From Reticulitermes lucifugus (lineage: Eukaryota; Arthropoda; Insecta; Blattodea; Rhinotermitidae): a stretch of DNA of 64,000 nucleotides. Each line of letters opens with the position of its first letter. Positions within the stretch are counted from its first letter, which is position 1. The stretch lies in assembly GCA_026260175.1 (NCBI GenBank), contig JAKCWW010000151.1:32213-96212 (forward strand), in the 5' to 3' direction. The notes under the pieces are model-generated. The model had not been told where the DNA came from, made no database searches, and was given only the letters and a program-made list of their open reading frames with translations. Positions 22,401 to 34,790 of this stretch are shown here, one piece after another. A program made the position numbers and the translations under genes.

Positions 22401-22842
22401 TGTAAGAGTAATCTGTATAAAATGCAGATTACTTTTATCTTAAGAGGATCGAAGTCTTCTCGCAACGGAATCCTTCACGACTGCTCAGTACCGCTAATAG
22501 AACCCACATGTCACAAAATCTAACTGCGACTTCAGTTTAGTCCACATGCTCACATTGCATTTCTCTGGCAAGCATTTTGGTATCGTGTCTTCTCCTTGAT
22601 ATTCGGGAAAGTGCTTTCCAGCATACTTCCACCAAAGTCTGAAATCCTGTCTTGTTTGCCGAATACATTATCGCGTATGTGACATCGGTTGTAGCAGAGC
22701 AGAATGCCAGGAAGTTGGAGAGATAATGGAGGAAAGGCCCCGCTCATACTTGTCCTTGGTACAGAGCTTTAAGCGTTCAAACGCTCCAGCATCTTGATTC
22801 CTAGAGAAAGAGCCGTCGATACCCATGTTATCAGCCAGGTTA
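19476..22842. other. No gene recognised; TA microsatellite
   Basis: A (TA)n tract lies at 20596-20624. Three overlapping minus-strand frames at 21535-22220 (78, 61 and 98 codons) drew attention but show no domain and no shared frame. A plus-strand 107-codon frame at 20916-21239 is likewise unremarkable. Confidence 0.4.
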
Positions 22843-23060
22843 GGTCAGTCAGCAGAGTGACAGGCAGGTCGCGGGCAAGGTGACCGGGGTTGGATTCCCT
22901 GTACCGCTTCGAGAACGACTCAGGCCCCCTCACCACTTACCGTATGAGTGTCGAGGGCTTCGTCTGGAACGTGGCCGGAACGTGGAGCGTTACCTCAACT
23001 CTACCGCAGTTTATCAGGCGTGATTGCGTGGGCTGACGCTGTGGGCATGGTGATTGTAGA
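22843..23060 (+). mobile_element. Possible tRNA-like SINE head, other family
   Basis: CAGGTCGCGGGCAAGGTGAC and, at the right distance, GGGGTTGGATTCCC resemble box A and box B of a tRNA-derived SINE. No second copy was found here, so it is tentative. Confidence 0.32.
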
Positions 23061-23573
23061 CAGAGAAATCCTGCGTTTGCCTTGCATCGAACGCCAAGTC
23101 TTTCTTCGGCTCATACCTTAGTCGTCGAGTTACCCGGGCCATAATTGGTATCTGGTCTATTGAAGGCGGGATTTTATCTAAACAGTGCATTACAGTTTAA
23201 TGCATTCATCACAAATACACCGCGTCTCTATTACGAAGACCAGTCTGTTAATATTGTATAGGGAAACAATCGCTGTTTATTGTGGGAATTATACGAAACC
23301 CATAAATATAGTCTGAGGGCAAAATGCCTTTTTAATGCATATCGACAGTACTTTAAATGGTTGATTAAATCGGCAGCTGCATTAATTATTACATGTCATG
23401 AGTTATACACACTGGGGGGGGGGCATTTATTACGCTTGTACTTTGGCTACTAACGCTGGCAAAACTTAAATTTGTTCTGGTTCGCACTATAATTACCAGG
23501 AATGTAATGGCATTTTTAACGACTGCCATTAACTTGGCTCTGTGAGATAACCTACGAACCACCCACTGTTTTT

Positions 23574-24080
23574 AGGCGCTTTCGCAAAATAGCGAAAAGC
23601 GACTATTAGCTTCGTTATGTCTGTCTGTTTGTCCGTCCGCATGGAACAGCTTGGCTCCCACAATATGGATTTTCATGAAATTTCATATTTGGGTATTTTT
23701 CGAAAATCTGTTGAGAAAATTCAAATTTCATTAAAATCTGACAAGAATGATTGGTACTTAACATGAAGACGAATGCACATTTATGATATCTCGCTGAATT
23801 TTTCTTGGAATTAGAAATATTTCAGACAAAAGTCGTAGACAAAATCAAAACACACATTTTATGTTCAGTAAGTTTTTTTTTCCGAAAATCGTACCGTTTG
23901 TGAGATGACGTGGAAAAATATTGTAGAGCCGGACAGGCCACAGAAGGTAATAGCGCTGTGCATGCTGAATAACTAACGCTACAAACACACACTCAGAACG
24001 TAATACTTATTGCTTTTTCACGGCAACAATGGTTACACGACCGCGCCTCGATGTTGCGTTATACGTACATTGCTGTCTTG
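23574..24080 (+). repeat. ~507-bp interspersed repeat, unassigned class, copy 1
   Basis: It begins with a hairpin (TTCGC AAAATA GCGAA) and AAGCGACTATTAGC, passes GTCCGTCCGCATGGAAC and GGATTTTCATGAAATTTCAT, and ends in TTGCGTTATACGTACATTGC then TGTCTTG. The copies at 33578-34249 (minus, with an insertion) and 37480-37968 agree over the whole length. No clear TIR or target-site duplication, so the class is open. Short frames such as KFHENPSSGSR are read-throughs of its antisense strand. Confidence 0.82.
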
Positions 24081-26326
24081 CTATGTACTTGCATGTTAGT
24101 TCCGAAGAAAGGAAACCTGAGCGATAGTGTGTATGCTGGCGATGTGTGGGAAAGCTTGGTTGAAGTCGACCGTAGGGGGTGAGAGCAATTTATGAGTGAT
24201 AACCGATTGTAAATCAAACCATGAGGGGTCCTGCTTCTCACCACATTGGTCGGAAGGCGCTGGGTATTGGGTGCTAACTGGAGAAGCAGGTACTTTAAAT
24301 GTCTGAAGAATGGTAGCAGTTGTTTCTGTTGGACCTCATATCATGCCTGGAGTTTCATAAGAAAGAATTTCCGTCGGTCACATTTCAAATTAGCCTGCAG
24401 GCAAAGAAATAACAAAGCATTAGCGTATGAAATGTTCAATTTTCTCTCGTGAAAGATTAATTTGATGAAATGATACAATTTATCTGTAATTTGCGTACAT
24501 CGCAGAACCATTACTGTTTTTATCCGAACATTTGATTTTCTGCAACGGGCCATCCAGGAGTTACAGTATCGAGCCCATGTTTCTCTTAGTCCTTTAAATG
24601 CCCAGTGGTGACTCTGTGTATCACATATTATGTCATTAAAAACTGTGCATTTAGCCTACAAAACGTAATACTTGTTTCTTATGACTGACAGTAGAATACG
24701 ATTTTCCCAGAACAGCACTAACGGGTTGGTCCTTGTAATGTGGATGCATTGTGCGTATTGTAAGATAGAAAATAAATTATCATTATTTGGATGAAATGTT
24801 TACTTAAAAGAGTTCAAACGTTTGTGTTATTATCCCTTACAGCGATGAAGAATCCAAGGCAGAAGAGAAGTTGTGTGCGACATTGATTACATTTTTATAA
24901 CATTTTATTTTCCAGTATCTAGTTTTAGGACAGGAAAGTCCGTAATTTCGATCTTCTTGCCTGCCTGTAAATGAGAGTACAGATAGCATTGTTGTTCTGC
25001 CTAGTCACTTTGCTATCATGTGTGCACGGACGTGCAGTTTCCACCACACGCACCTTCTACAATATGTGTGCTCGGCACGCTTTCCTCTTGGGAAGGCTTC
25101 TTCGGTAGTAATTACATATAGAGCGATCTGGCAATGATGTCTGTGAAAAATCTGTCTCTCTGCAAGGAATTTAATCCAGCCGTATAATCCTTACCCGTGT
25201 GGAGCTGTGTGGTCCTTACCCTCGGGTAACAAGCCCGAGAAAATAACGTGCGATACACAGTTGGACACGGTTCGCTGTTTTAGTCTCACAAGTCAGTCAG
25301 TTTCTGGCACGATCTTGAGTTGTATGTTGTGCTGTTGGCAGCCTTCTTGCTGTTGGCATGGGTGGGATGACCTCAGTAGAAACTGCACCGGCGACTAAAC
25401 ACATAAAAGCGTATGAATTCGTACAAATTGCTTATTTCGAAGAGTTTCCTGACGTCATGTCCGTATTTAGTTTATGCTGCTCTGCGCGGTGTGTAAACTT
25501 GTCATCGTTATGCCTTCGGGAGTGTCTTGCAGGTTGGCGGAATGCTTTTCTAAGAAACATAGTTTTCCGTCATTTTGTTTCCATTCGTCAGTTACTGATC
25601 GCTGTTAATGTGAGCATTGTATGACGTATACCATGGGTTAAATAAAGATCAGCTTTCGTCCTGTCGTTATCTGGCACGGTTTTTATTGGTCATAAGAGGC
25701 GCGTTACTATGCAGGCATTTATATTTCATTTTTGTTTCCTTACGTCGAGCGTGTAGCTGAAAATTTTACGCGTTGATTTTGAACCATGTTTTCGTTCTCT
25801 TATTGAGGATTGCATTTAAGGGAACGCAGTAAGGATGCTTGTAAAAAGCATGGAGGGCTCACGAAATGCGCAAAAATATTGAGTTGCGACCCCTTTAACC
25901 TTACCATTTGGTTGACGGAGACTTACGAGGGTAGACTAGACGGTGACAACAGTTCTTAAGTAAATATGTTTTGAGGTTGTGAAGTGGATTCAGCTGGGTC
26001 GGGTAGTGAGCAGTGGTAGGCTTGTGTTGGTTTGAAATATGAACATTTTTTTATCAGTTCGTGGACATGAACATGTTGACTGCTTATGGACCGTGCTGTG
26101 CAGCTGATATAGATCAGGAAGTCTTGGTTTTTTAACGCGGTCAGTTTGACTGATGCTTATTAACTGTTGTACAGGTGGTGTGGATGGAAGGTGGATTGAA
26201 ATGGCACAGGATCGGGTCCGGGGGGAGAAGTTTTGTGTAACCTGTGGGTTTCGTTACGAAATATTGTCACTAATTGTAGATATCATACGCCCTGTAGGTA
26301 AGGTTTTCTGTGTGCTGAAGGAAGCA
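24081..26326. other. No gene or repeat recognised
   Basis: Frames under 90 codons without domains. I see nothing else I can support. Confidence 0.45.
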
Positions 26327-26601
26327 TGGGCCGGGATAGCGTAATCGGTGTAACAGGTTGGACGGTTCAGGATTCGAACCCCGGTGGGGACAAGAGGTTT
26401 TCCCTTCTCCATACCCGTCCAGACCGTACGTGGGGCCTGCTGACACTGTACGATGGCTCTTTCCCAGGGATAAAGCGGCCGGGCCGTGGCGTTGACCACT
26501 CCACCTAGCGCCGAGATTCGGTCTGGATACACCTATACCTTTACGTCCCCTCTGTGCCTTCAGCGCGTGTTGTGTTATAGGGTGACTCTTTGCGTTTGCT
26601 T
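26327..26601 (+). mobile_element. SINE1, near full length
   Basis: GGGCCGGGATAGCGTAATCG with box B GGATTCGAACCCCGGT is followed by CCGTCCAGACCG, GGGATAAAGCGGCCGGG, CGTTGACCACTCCACC and a decayed 3' end. Part of the head between boxes A and B is shortened relative to 62404. Confidence 0.84.
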
Positions 26602-26667
26602 AAGTAACCCCTGTCCAGAACGTGCGTGTGTGGGGGGGGGTTAGAAGTAGGCTGTAGTTCATGCATT

Positions 26668-26875
26668 CTTAACTCGGCGCAGGGTGGAGGTGAATGGTGA
26701 GTTTCGTGCCTTAGGAGTTTTACCTCTTGAGTAACAGGTTTTCGATACGCATTGGGTTGGGAGGCTGGGGTTGTGGGTCTGTGAACCAGGCTGAGCGCGT
26801 TGACAAGGAGAAATAAGTTCTATCGCTGCCGGGAATCGAATCCTGGTCGGCCAGTCCATTCACTGTTGTGACAAG
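26668..26875 (-). mobile_element. SINE1-related copy, inverted, diverged
   Basis: The minus strand has GGATTCGATTCCCGGCAGCG as box B, and the body ends in TCACCTCCACCCTGCGCC and GAGTTAAGAATG. The middle is rearranged relative to other copies, so it is a divergent subfamily member. Confidence 0.58.
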
Positions 26876-29800
26876 CTGCACTCTGAAGTAATGTAATGTA
26901 AATGGCGGTCGGATACTTAAGTTACCCATTTGCGGCCTCTTTGTCTTCTGTTCTGTAATTTTGTTTTCAGTTTACAATTGGGAGACCAATGACTCGCACT
27001 TTCCGTTTGCTGATAGGGGGGTTCCCATCTGGCTATTTGCCCTTGTTTTCGTTTCGGCCGTTTTCACCCGTTCATCTCTTCCCTCTTCCTTACTTCTTTT
27101 GAAGTCACTCTCTTTTCAACCCTTATTGAATCCTACGGTAATCTCGTTTGGCCTTCCTTAGGAAATCGATTTAGTTAAGTCATCTTGATGAAGGGTGGAG
27201 AAGGCGAAGAAAATAGCTGCACCGTTTCTTCTCTTCTCTCCGCAAACTTGCCCTCTGGTCGTAATCTTGTCGGTCACTTCCTTAAACACGCTGTTGGGAA
27301 TTAGTGGCCGGGGTGTGGAGGGGATGACGAGATAAATGGTCCATGAAGCTGAAAACACCCTGTGATTTTTTTATCAGACCTTTCTTATTTCTTTCTGCCT
27401 GCATTTCCTCGTCTCTTTTCTTCCGTTCATTCATTTATTCATAAGAAGAGATAAGCTAAGAATATCATCACGTGTGTGTTCGCGCTCGCGTGTCGTTGTA
27501 GTAACTTTATACTGCTACGTAGCCTTTGAAGATCATCGCACTGCCGCCGAACGAACTTCTGAGGGGAGCCTTATTTCTGCCGTGTAATGTAGGTCCCGAC
27601 ATTTGTTGTAGTGATATACTCTTGCGTGATATGCGTATTTTCATAATGACTTTTGGGTACAGAGTAAAGAAACATGACGACTAGGCGTAATATTGTCATC
27701 GTTTTATTTCGTTACCTGTATTAAGGGTGCTCTTGTGTGAAATCTGGTACAAGGGATTTTAAAGACATCAACAAATTTAGTGGGATTTTTTTACCGCGTG
27801 ATGAAAATTAGATGCACAGAGACTGTGTGAAATAAGGGACATCTGTGGCAAGTTGCATACAGTGGCCGCCGTACACAGCAATGCGTACAGAGATGTTGGG
27901 AGTCTAATTAGTGTTTCTGTGTAGCTAAAGCTTTGATCTTTCCTGAACGACTTGTTGCGTATTTTTGACAGGACTAAAATTTGTCCAGTTGAGACCCGTT
28001 GTTGCGCAGTTTAGCACACGGCTGGTGTGCTGTTCTTTACAACTTTTCTGATCAGGATTGATCGTTGTACTGCACCAAGCACAGATATTGGGAACGCTTG
28101 CCCAAATTATGTGCGTGAAGCATATGCTGCTAGACCTTGAGGAATGTTATCCACCAAAAAGTGTAGCCACTGTGCAAGTAGAGTCTCAGTTCTTTTTAAG
28201 GTATTTGTTACGTATGCTGAAAAGCATGTAGTGTAATTAATACCTGGACCTGCAGAGATATGCATCAAGGGTAGAACCACTGCGACGTTGAATGCATGAT
28301 ACACGTTCCAAATGGTACCTTCGCGATTTTGTTTGTGTTATTGCATCGACTTTCGTAATTTTCAGTAGAAAGGTGCTGCGGTGCTAATCACAATACACAG
28401 TCATAAATTATAGTTATAGCTCTGCTTGTTATTTGCCGACAAATCATCTCTTTGCATGTGACGGGTGACCGTTACTGTCGGCAGTTCGTGTCTTGAGGTA
28501 TTTGAGGTTCTCACAGCGGTGTTTATGAAGATTGCCTTCTGAAGATGAAGGCACAACGATCATTCCAAACGTCCGTAACTATTTACCATTCGACACGTCG
28601 TAACAGCCCAGAATACTTGAATTTTTAGCCATGAATATTCTTCTTCTTTTCTTTCTTTTTTCGTACAGTACAGCAGAGGCGCGCATGCGCACAAAGTCGT
28701 AGTAGTCACCACCCCTATTTTTGCAGCCCCTTCAGTGAATGTCAGCTTCTCATACGGCAGAAAGTCCGGTGACCACGTTGATTGTAGTTATGGTAATTCC
28801 AGTTAAACCGTTTGCCAGGGTAATGTTAATGTTTGCCAAGCGACAGACACGCGGTAACAGAATAAAACTTTACGCACATCATTATATGTTTTACGTTTTA
28901 CTTGAAAGGTTTTTCAGTTGCTAAATAAGTCAGACATTTTGAAGGTGTTAAGGTTTATAATTAGCCTCTATTAAAGCCTCCCCGCATGTTTGTATAGAAT
29001 TATTGTTCTCTGTCAGCTTGTTTCATAGTTCGCATCTGTATTGCGTGCAGAGGTCTAACAGTGCTGTGCACAATATAGTAGCATGTTCTCAGTTAAAGTG
29101 CTAAGATTCAGGCTGTAAACACTGTCCACCGAATTTACTAATAATTCTTGGCTACTACATTGCGCAGAACCTTTGCAGTAACCCTTCTTTTGTTGCCTAA
29201 ACCTCTTTCTGTTTCTACGCGGTTGCGTTTTTACACTTGCATCGCTAACCAAACTGGAATGCTTAATCTGTCTGATAGATTTCCCATAGAAATAACAGTG
29301 TGTGAAGGGTTTTGTGTAGGAAGGGTGTAGCTACCAGTAAGGAGTGCTGTGAAGATCTTATGACGTTAGTTTTCGTGTTAAACCCATATGGTGAAGGTAG
29401 CAAAGAGGTATACGTTTATAATTATTCCATTGTATATTAATCGGTATCTACAGTTTCGGCCGTTACGTATGACGTCGTGAAATTTATGTAATGGGCTTAA
29501 AACTTCACGCTGCGCACCGTCGCCACATTCGTGATAGCCTACCGCAAAGAAGTTCCGTGCAGAGTTTGTAGGTACTCCTTGCCAGTAATGTTGATGAATG
29601 TTATACCAACTGTATCGCTAGCTAAGACTGGCCATTGGTTATGCCGTCTGACAGTTAAATATAGTATTCTTCGTGGCAGATATCTCAACAGAAATTGCAT
29701 GTTTTTCGAACGTTTGTTACCGGGCCTCACGGTAAGTGGCACATAGCCAGGGAATTAGCACATTTCCGTGTTACGCAAAATTGTAAATTTGCCCCTACAT

Positions 29801-29927
29801 TATACTCCTCGGTTATAACAACACTCGTTTATAACGACACAAAATATTCAGTCTCTTTCATGACGTTATAACCTAGTTAGACTGTATATGAAATGGAAGT
29901 TTAGCTCCACGCATTTAAACCATGGCA
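26876..29927. other. No gene recognised; pyrimidine-rich stretches
   Basis: C+T-rich tracts lie at about 27020-27160 and 27360-27440. A splice-acceptor-like sequence ends TTTTGTTTTCAG near 26971, but the frame after it is not convincing. Nothing else recognised. Confidence 0.45.
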
Positions 29928-30095
29928 TTACATGGACTTGAGTGGATAGCTTCACGCCCCGACGGCTTTACCAACGGGCAAAGCTTGAGCTGGAGTCTGG
30001 GTTGGCCCCAGGGTCTGGACACGTCTCTTTCTCCTTCCGGGAATCGAATGCGATTCCTAGGTCGTGCAGTTTGTAGCCTAGTCACTACACATTTT
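29928..30095 (-). mobile_element. SINE1-related fragment, inverted
   Basis: The minus strand starts with a tRNA-like GAATCGCATTCGATTCCCGG and runs through GGCGTGAAGCTATCCACTC, matching the order of the SINE1-type copy at 40548. Confidence 0.6.
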
Positions 30096-30344
30096 GGTGT
30101 TACAGGTAGTAGAGAATGGGAGAAACACCGAGGGGTCGATTGTATGTAGTGACAGGATGTACATACAGTGTTAATTAAAAGTACGCTGTTGGGGTCATTA
30201 AGGGTGAGTAGGTAATAATTTGGAGGAGGATGATGCCTGTTTGGCGGTATTGTCCCCGAACTTGCTTCAAAGACCGAGAAACGGCAGTCAGTGTAGACTG
30301 TAAGTAGAATATATAAAATTGTCCGTATGTACTCAATGAAAGCA

Positions 30345-30505
30345 CGCACGGGATTGGAGGTATAGCTCCACTCATTCTTAATCTGGGCACGGGATGAGAG
30401 TGAGTGCACTGTTTCCCGCCTTTGGCGCTTCACCCTGGGGATGAGCAACGATTCCTCTGTTCAACCCGTAGGCTAGTCAGCCACTGCACCAAATGCGCTG
30501 CTCCG
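30345..30505 (-). mobile_element. SINE1-related fragment, inverted
   Basis: Plus-strand blocks GGAGGTATAGCTCCACTCAT and TCTTAATCTGGGCACG match the 3' half of SINE1 (as at 41228 and 61018). The head side is shortened. Confidence 0.62.
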
Positions 30506-31561
30506 ACTATCCAGTGTAGGCCGCAAACTTGCCGAAATTCAAACCCAACACATCCGAAACACAAGCCCAGAACGTTGCCACTAATCTAGCTCAAGGATTT
30601 CTCGTGCCGGACATTTTGTTAGAAAAATTGTGAGTTTAATCGTTGATGAAATTGTGTGAATTAAAGTTTCAACACGAACGTCACGTAGGCACATTTTTTT
30701 TTCAGTTTTTACTTGTCTTCCACAAGTTTACAAAAGTGGAACCGTTTTTGTATGGAAGGCTCCATTTTTGCACAGCGGTGCGCAGGTTTCACATCTGTGA
30801 CTCACTGTTTTGACAATTTTCATTGATCATTGTGTATCTTCCGTCAGCTCAAAGTAACTCACTAAAGGAACGAAATTGCTGTGTGCTGTAACAAATGCAT
30901 TCAGATTTTTTCATCATGAGTGGATATTTGTGTTTGTCATTCCAGTGTCTTTGTCAGTTTCGTATCCTGTTTTATTGTACATAATCGTTTGTAGAGGACC
31001 GTGTATTTTAACCTCCATGCAGAAGGTAGCCTATTGTTGTAGAGACCGAATTCAGTGCTGATCTCCCCCCCCCCTTCCTTTCAGACCCGGACGAAGTTTA
31101 AAACTTTGTAATTGTAAACTCTACTAGGCCCCAAGTTTGTCCCACGATGAGCTGTTAAGCCCCCTGTACCGAACATCGTAACCATTTTCACTATGATTCT
31201 AAGGCTGCGGGGTAAAATAAGAAATTCCCCTTTTTGTGTGTGTAAATATACAGGAGTATGGATTCATATATATACTGAACGACTCGGTCGTGTAGACACA
31301 TGGGTTCGACTGTCGGCCTGGAGACGGAATATCGCCGCTTGAGGTTTCCTCAAGCTTGCATGGTGTTTTAAATGCACCGTGACAGCTTCTTTCGACATCG
31401 TGTGCGATTCATCATTTACAGTCATATAACCACTCAGAATTATCATATGCTGTGTTGTCGATAATGTAAGGAGTTCAAGTATCCATGAAGCTATATCAAT
31501 CTTCGCCAGTCGGCATGGACTAGGATTGCTGAAGGCTGTAATTGGAAATAATGGTGTAAGG
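30506..31561. other. No gene or repeat recognised
   Basis: A run of ten C lies at 31065-31074. No convincing frame. Confidence 0.45.
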
Positions 31562-31673
31562 CAGTGGTATTCAACCTTTTTTGTTCGTGTTTCCCCAGAT
31601 ATAATTTCTGTTCAACTTTTTACCCCCAAAGTTGTTGGTGCATAATTCAAGTTATACATAGTCTATAATCTAC
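31562..31673 (+). mobile_element. hAT-type transposon left end, cut by gap
   Basis: CAGTGGTATTCAACCTTTTT is the classic hAT terminus, and the next bases (TACCCCCAAAGTTGTTGG) suit a known arthropod hAT group. The rest and any 8-bp target-site partner are lost in or beyond the gap. Confidence 0.65.
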
Positions 31674-32280
31674 NNNNNNNNNNNNNNNNNNNNNNNNNNN
31701 NNNNNNNNNNNNNNNNNNNNNNNNNNNNNNNNNNNNNNNNNNNNNNNNNNNNNNNNNNNNNNNNNNNNNNNNNNNNNNNNNNNNNNNNNNNNNNNNNNNN
31801 NNNNNNNNNNNNNNNNNNNNNNNNNNNNNNNNNNNNNNNNNNNNNNNNNNNNNNNNNNNNNNNNNNNNNNNNNNNNNNNNNNNNNNNNNNNNNNNNNNNN
31901 NNNNNNNNNNNNNNNNNNNNNNNNNNNNNNNNNNNNNNNNNNNNNNNNNNNNNNNNNNNNNNNNNNNNNNNNNNNNNNNNNNNNNNNNNNNNNNNNNNNN
32001 NNNNNNNNNNNNNNNNNNNNNNNNNNNNNNNNNNNNNNNNNNNNNNNNNNNNNNNNNNNNNNNNNNNNNNNNNNNNNNNNNNNNNNNNNNNNNNNNNNNN
32101 NNNNNNNNNNNNNNNNNNNNNNNNNNNNNNNNNNNNNNNNNNNNNNNNNNNNNNNNNNNNNNNNNNNNNNNNNNNNNNNNNNNNNNNNNNNNNNNNNNNN
32201 NNNNNNNNNNNNNNNNNNNNNNNNNNNNNNNNNNNNNNNNNNNNNNNNNNNNNNNNNNNNNNNNNNNNNNNNNNNNNNNN
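31674..32280. other. Assembly gap (607 N)
   Basis: Unknown bases. The gap starts inside a hAT-like end; frames drawn across it are artefacts. Confidence 1.
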
Positions 32281-33577
32281 TCCAGACCAAGAAACCTCTG
32301 AAAGGAGGCCCTATGCTCCGCAAGGAGCGACAGGAAGAACTAAACTAACTCAGGATTGAGAAGTCTGAGGTATTTTAAAAGCACAATGTACACTTCCCTT
32401 ACTCCTGTACGATCCGTTCCGAAAGCTGGCGTGACCGAATTTATTTTATTTAATTTGCTTATATGAAACACTACGGAGGCCACAGAAAAGTCTGCATGGT
32501 GGTGATGACAGCTCTCGAGGCTTATCCCTTTCTGCTTATTGTTACATTGCTCCATTGTCTTCCTGTACTGGATGCCAACCAGACCAAAGGGCTTGTCGCC
32601 AGCGAAGATTATCACTACCATCGTTCCTATGAACTAATTTGCAGGCGCTTGCGGAGAAGGTAGGAACGTGCACTGGAGGAGAAAACGTAACCGTTCGAGT
32701 GAGAGTGGAGGGGATCGAGCTTGTGGCTTCAGTAAAGGGTCGTGTAGTAGTACGCTGTCGTTTGTGGATCGTTCGGTGAATGTGATTTATTTTTCAGAAT
32801 CTACTAAATGGCGTTACAGAGAACTAGAAATGAATGATGCAGGCGTCTTTTCGTTGTTTTATCCCTCTCTTATCATACGTGCATGACACTTCTGATTCCC
32901 CTATCTCTGAATTATCAGGACTTGGAGTACTGAGTGTTGTTTGTCTGATAAAATAGCAGAGGCATGTGGCATTCCGGCATTGTGTGCACTTGTACACACA
33001 TTGGCCACTTGTCCGTTTTCTGCCGACTGTCGGTAAATATGACACAAGTCAAAGGTTTATCCATTGTGTGTTTACGTTCAAGTCGAGACTTGCTGCCTTC
33101 TGACGGCTTAACAGGCATACGTGTTACTTGTGTCGGGACAATCGGTGTCATTTGGTACGTTAGGTGAAGAGGTTGGTGTGGGAAGGCGATCACAGTGACC
33201 GTGCAAACATAGGCCTATGGCACGCGTACCGGAGTACGAATGTTTGCTAGATAAATCAGTCGTAGGAATAGTATGTCAGTTATTTATGTGGTCTCCTGTA
33301 GGTATAATGCACAGTTATTGACTCGTTTGTCAAATATGTCATTCGTTGGAACGCAGCTTTACGGAAGTAATCATTCGGCGCAGTTCTGTCAGATGTGAAT
33401 TAGTTTTACATCAGTTATATATTGTAATGCGTGTATTATCTGTGGCTTATAACTTTAAGGGACACACAATGTACAACTCGTACATTACACGAGATTTTAG
33501 GTTCTCACAGAAGTACTGAAAAGATGCTGTCCTTGGATATGACACAATATCAGTAGCTTAATACGAGTGTGGATAAG
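32281..33577. other. No gene or repeat recognised
   Basis: Short frames only (up to 93 codons, minus). The first 60 bp after the gap look repeat-derived but have no partner here. Confidence 0.45.
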
Positions 33578-33812
33578 ACAAGACGGGCAATGTACATGTA
33601 ACGTAACATTGAGGCGCATTCGCGTAATCATTGTTGCTGTGGAAAAGCAGTACCTGTTACATATTCTGCGAGTGTTTGTAGCCTTAGTTATCCAGCATGC
33701 TAAGTGCCTTCTCCGTGTTGTCATCTGTGGCCTGTCCGGCTCTTCAGCGTTTTTCCACGTAACTCATAAACGGCACCATTTTCGGGGGGGGGGGATATTG
33801 AACATAAAATGG

Positions 33813-33967
33813 GTGAATTTCACGTTATATTCACCGTGCATTTCGTTACCAATTAAAAGATTTATTTCACAAACATATGCACAATATTCTTACAGTAGTG
33901 TCATACACCCCTACACGTGTTTCGGCCAATTATTAGCCACCCTCAGGGGTCAAATTACTTTTAATTA
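33813..33967 (-). mobile_element. Short retroelement tail inserted into the 507-bp repeat
   Basis: This segment is absent from the two other copies of the host repeat. It is flanked by ATAAAATGG at 33804-33812 and 33968-33976, a likely 9-bp target-site duplication, whereas the intact copy has a single such site. It holds a hammerhead-like motif on the minus strand and a small hairpin GTGAAT..ATTCAC at its plus-strand left end. Likely a severely 5'-truncated Penelope-type copy. Confidence 0.72.
33910..33948 (-). ncRNA. Hammerhead-like motif in the nested insertion
   Basis: The minus strand reads CCTGAGGGTGGC, loop, GGCCGAAACACGTGTAGG. The stem III region is the palindrome ACACGTGT. The first core box has one change at its last base. 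Confidence 0.6.
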
Positions 33968-34504
33968 ATAAAATGGATGTTTTTATTTTGTTTACAACTT
34001 TTCGTCTGAAACATTTCTCATTCTAAGAAGAATTCAGATAGATACTATCAAATGTAACGTAGGTCTTCACATAAAGTATCCGTTATTCGTGTCGGGTTTA
34101 ATGATACTTGGATTTTCTGGAAAGATTTTCGAAAAATACTCGTATGAAATTTCATGAAAATCCGTCCAGCGGGAGCCGAGTTCCATGCGGATGGACGGAT
34201 AGACATGACGAAGCCAGTAGTCGCTTTTCGCAGTTTTGCGAACGCGCCGAAAAATTACAAGTTCCAATGTTCGAGACGCCGAGTATGTTGCAATTTCAGA
34301 CGCTATTGGTATATACGACAGACTGCTTAGGTGTTCACAGTCATTTGATTCGAGGCATGTGCGCAGAATATGCACATCTGCTGCGGTTCATATTGGTGAC
34401 CCACTTGGAAAATTTGTCTTGTTTGGAAGTCCGCGGAGTTGCGCCCTTTTTTTGGGGGGGGGGTTTCGGATAGTGTCGGCAGTCTTCTTAGCCATGGCGT
34501 GTTT

Positions 34505-34790
34505 CTACTCCGGGACATTGCCTGGCGGTCCATGGCACAGCCACACACGGCACAGCAGACTCGAACTAGCCGAATAAGTTCGTGTGGATCATCCCCACCA
34601 TACATTTCGAATTTGGCGCCCAGCGGTTGTTTCCCGCCTTGAAGGAGCGCTTGCCAGGGCCTCGTTTCACTTGCGACGAAGACGTCAAACTGCTACCGTC
34701 ACGTGCTAACGCAGCAGGACGTAAGTTCAGAGGATGGACAGTGCCTCCGCCGTCAAGGGGGCATGTACATTGTGTATTGTAGGTGTCCTG
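34505..34790 (+). pseudogene. mariner transposase C-terminal remnant
   Basis: Frames read MAQPHTAQQTRTSRI, then SPPYISNLAPSGCFPPLKER and FTCDEDVKLL. These follow the mariner order: DNARPH-A, PPYSPDLAPSDFHLFP-LKE, and RF..DEDVK. The catalytic third acidic position (DF in LAPSDF) is replaced by G, and the reading frame shifts between the motifs. It is a plain DNA-transposon fossil with about the last 90 residues partly legible. No TIR found. Confidence 0.75.

Larger units (their letters stand above)
33578..34249 (-). repeat. ~507-bp repeat, copy 2, split by an insertion
   Basis: 33578-33812 matches the right part and 33968-34249 the left part of the copies at 23574 and 37480. Removing the 155-bp insertion and one 9-bp duplication leaves about 508 bp, the same as copy 1. 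A run of eleven G lies at 33784-33794. Confidence 0.82.

Noticed and set aside
26940-26990. Splice acceptor TTTTGTTTTCAG followed by an exon
   Set aside because: The frame after it is short and low in complexity, with no donor in a suitable place. A single acceptor-like site is weak evidence.
31670-32323. 217-codon minus-strand frame
   Set aside because: It is almost entirely N.
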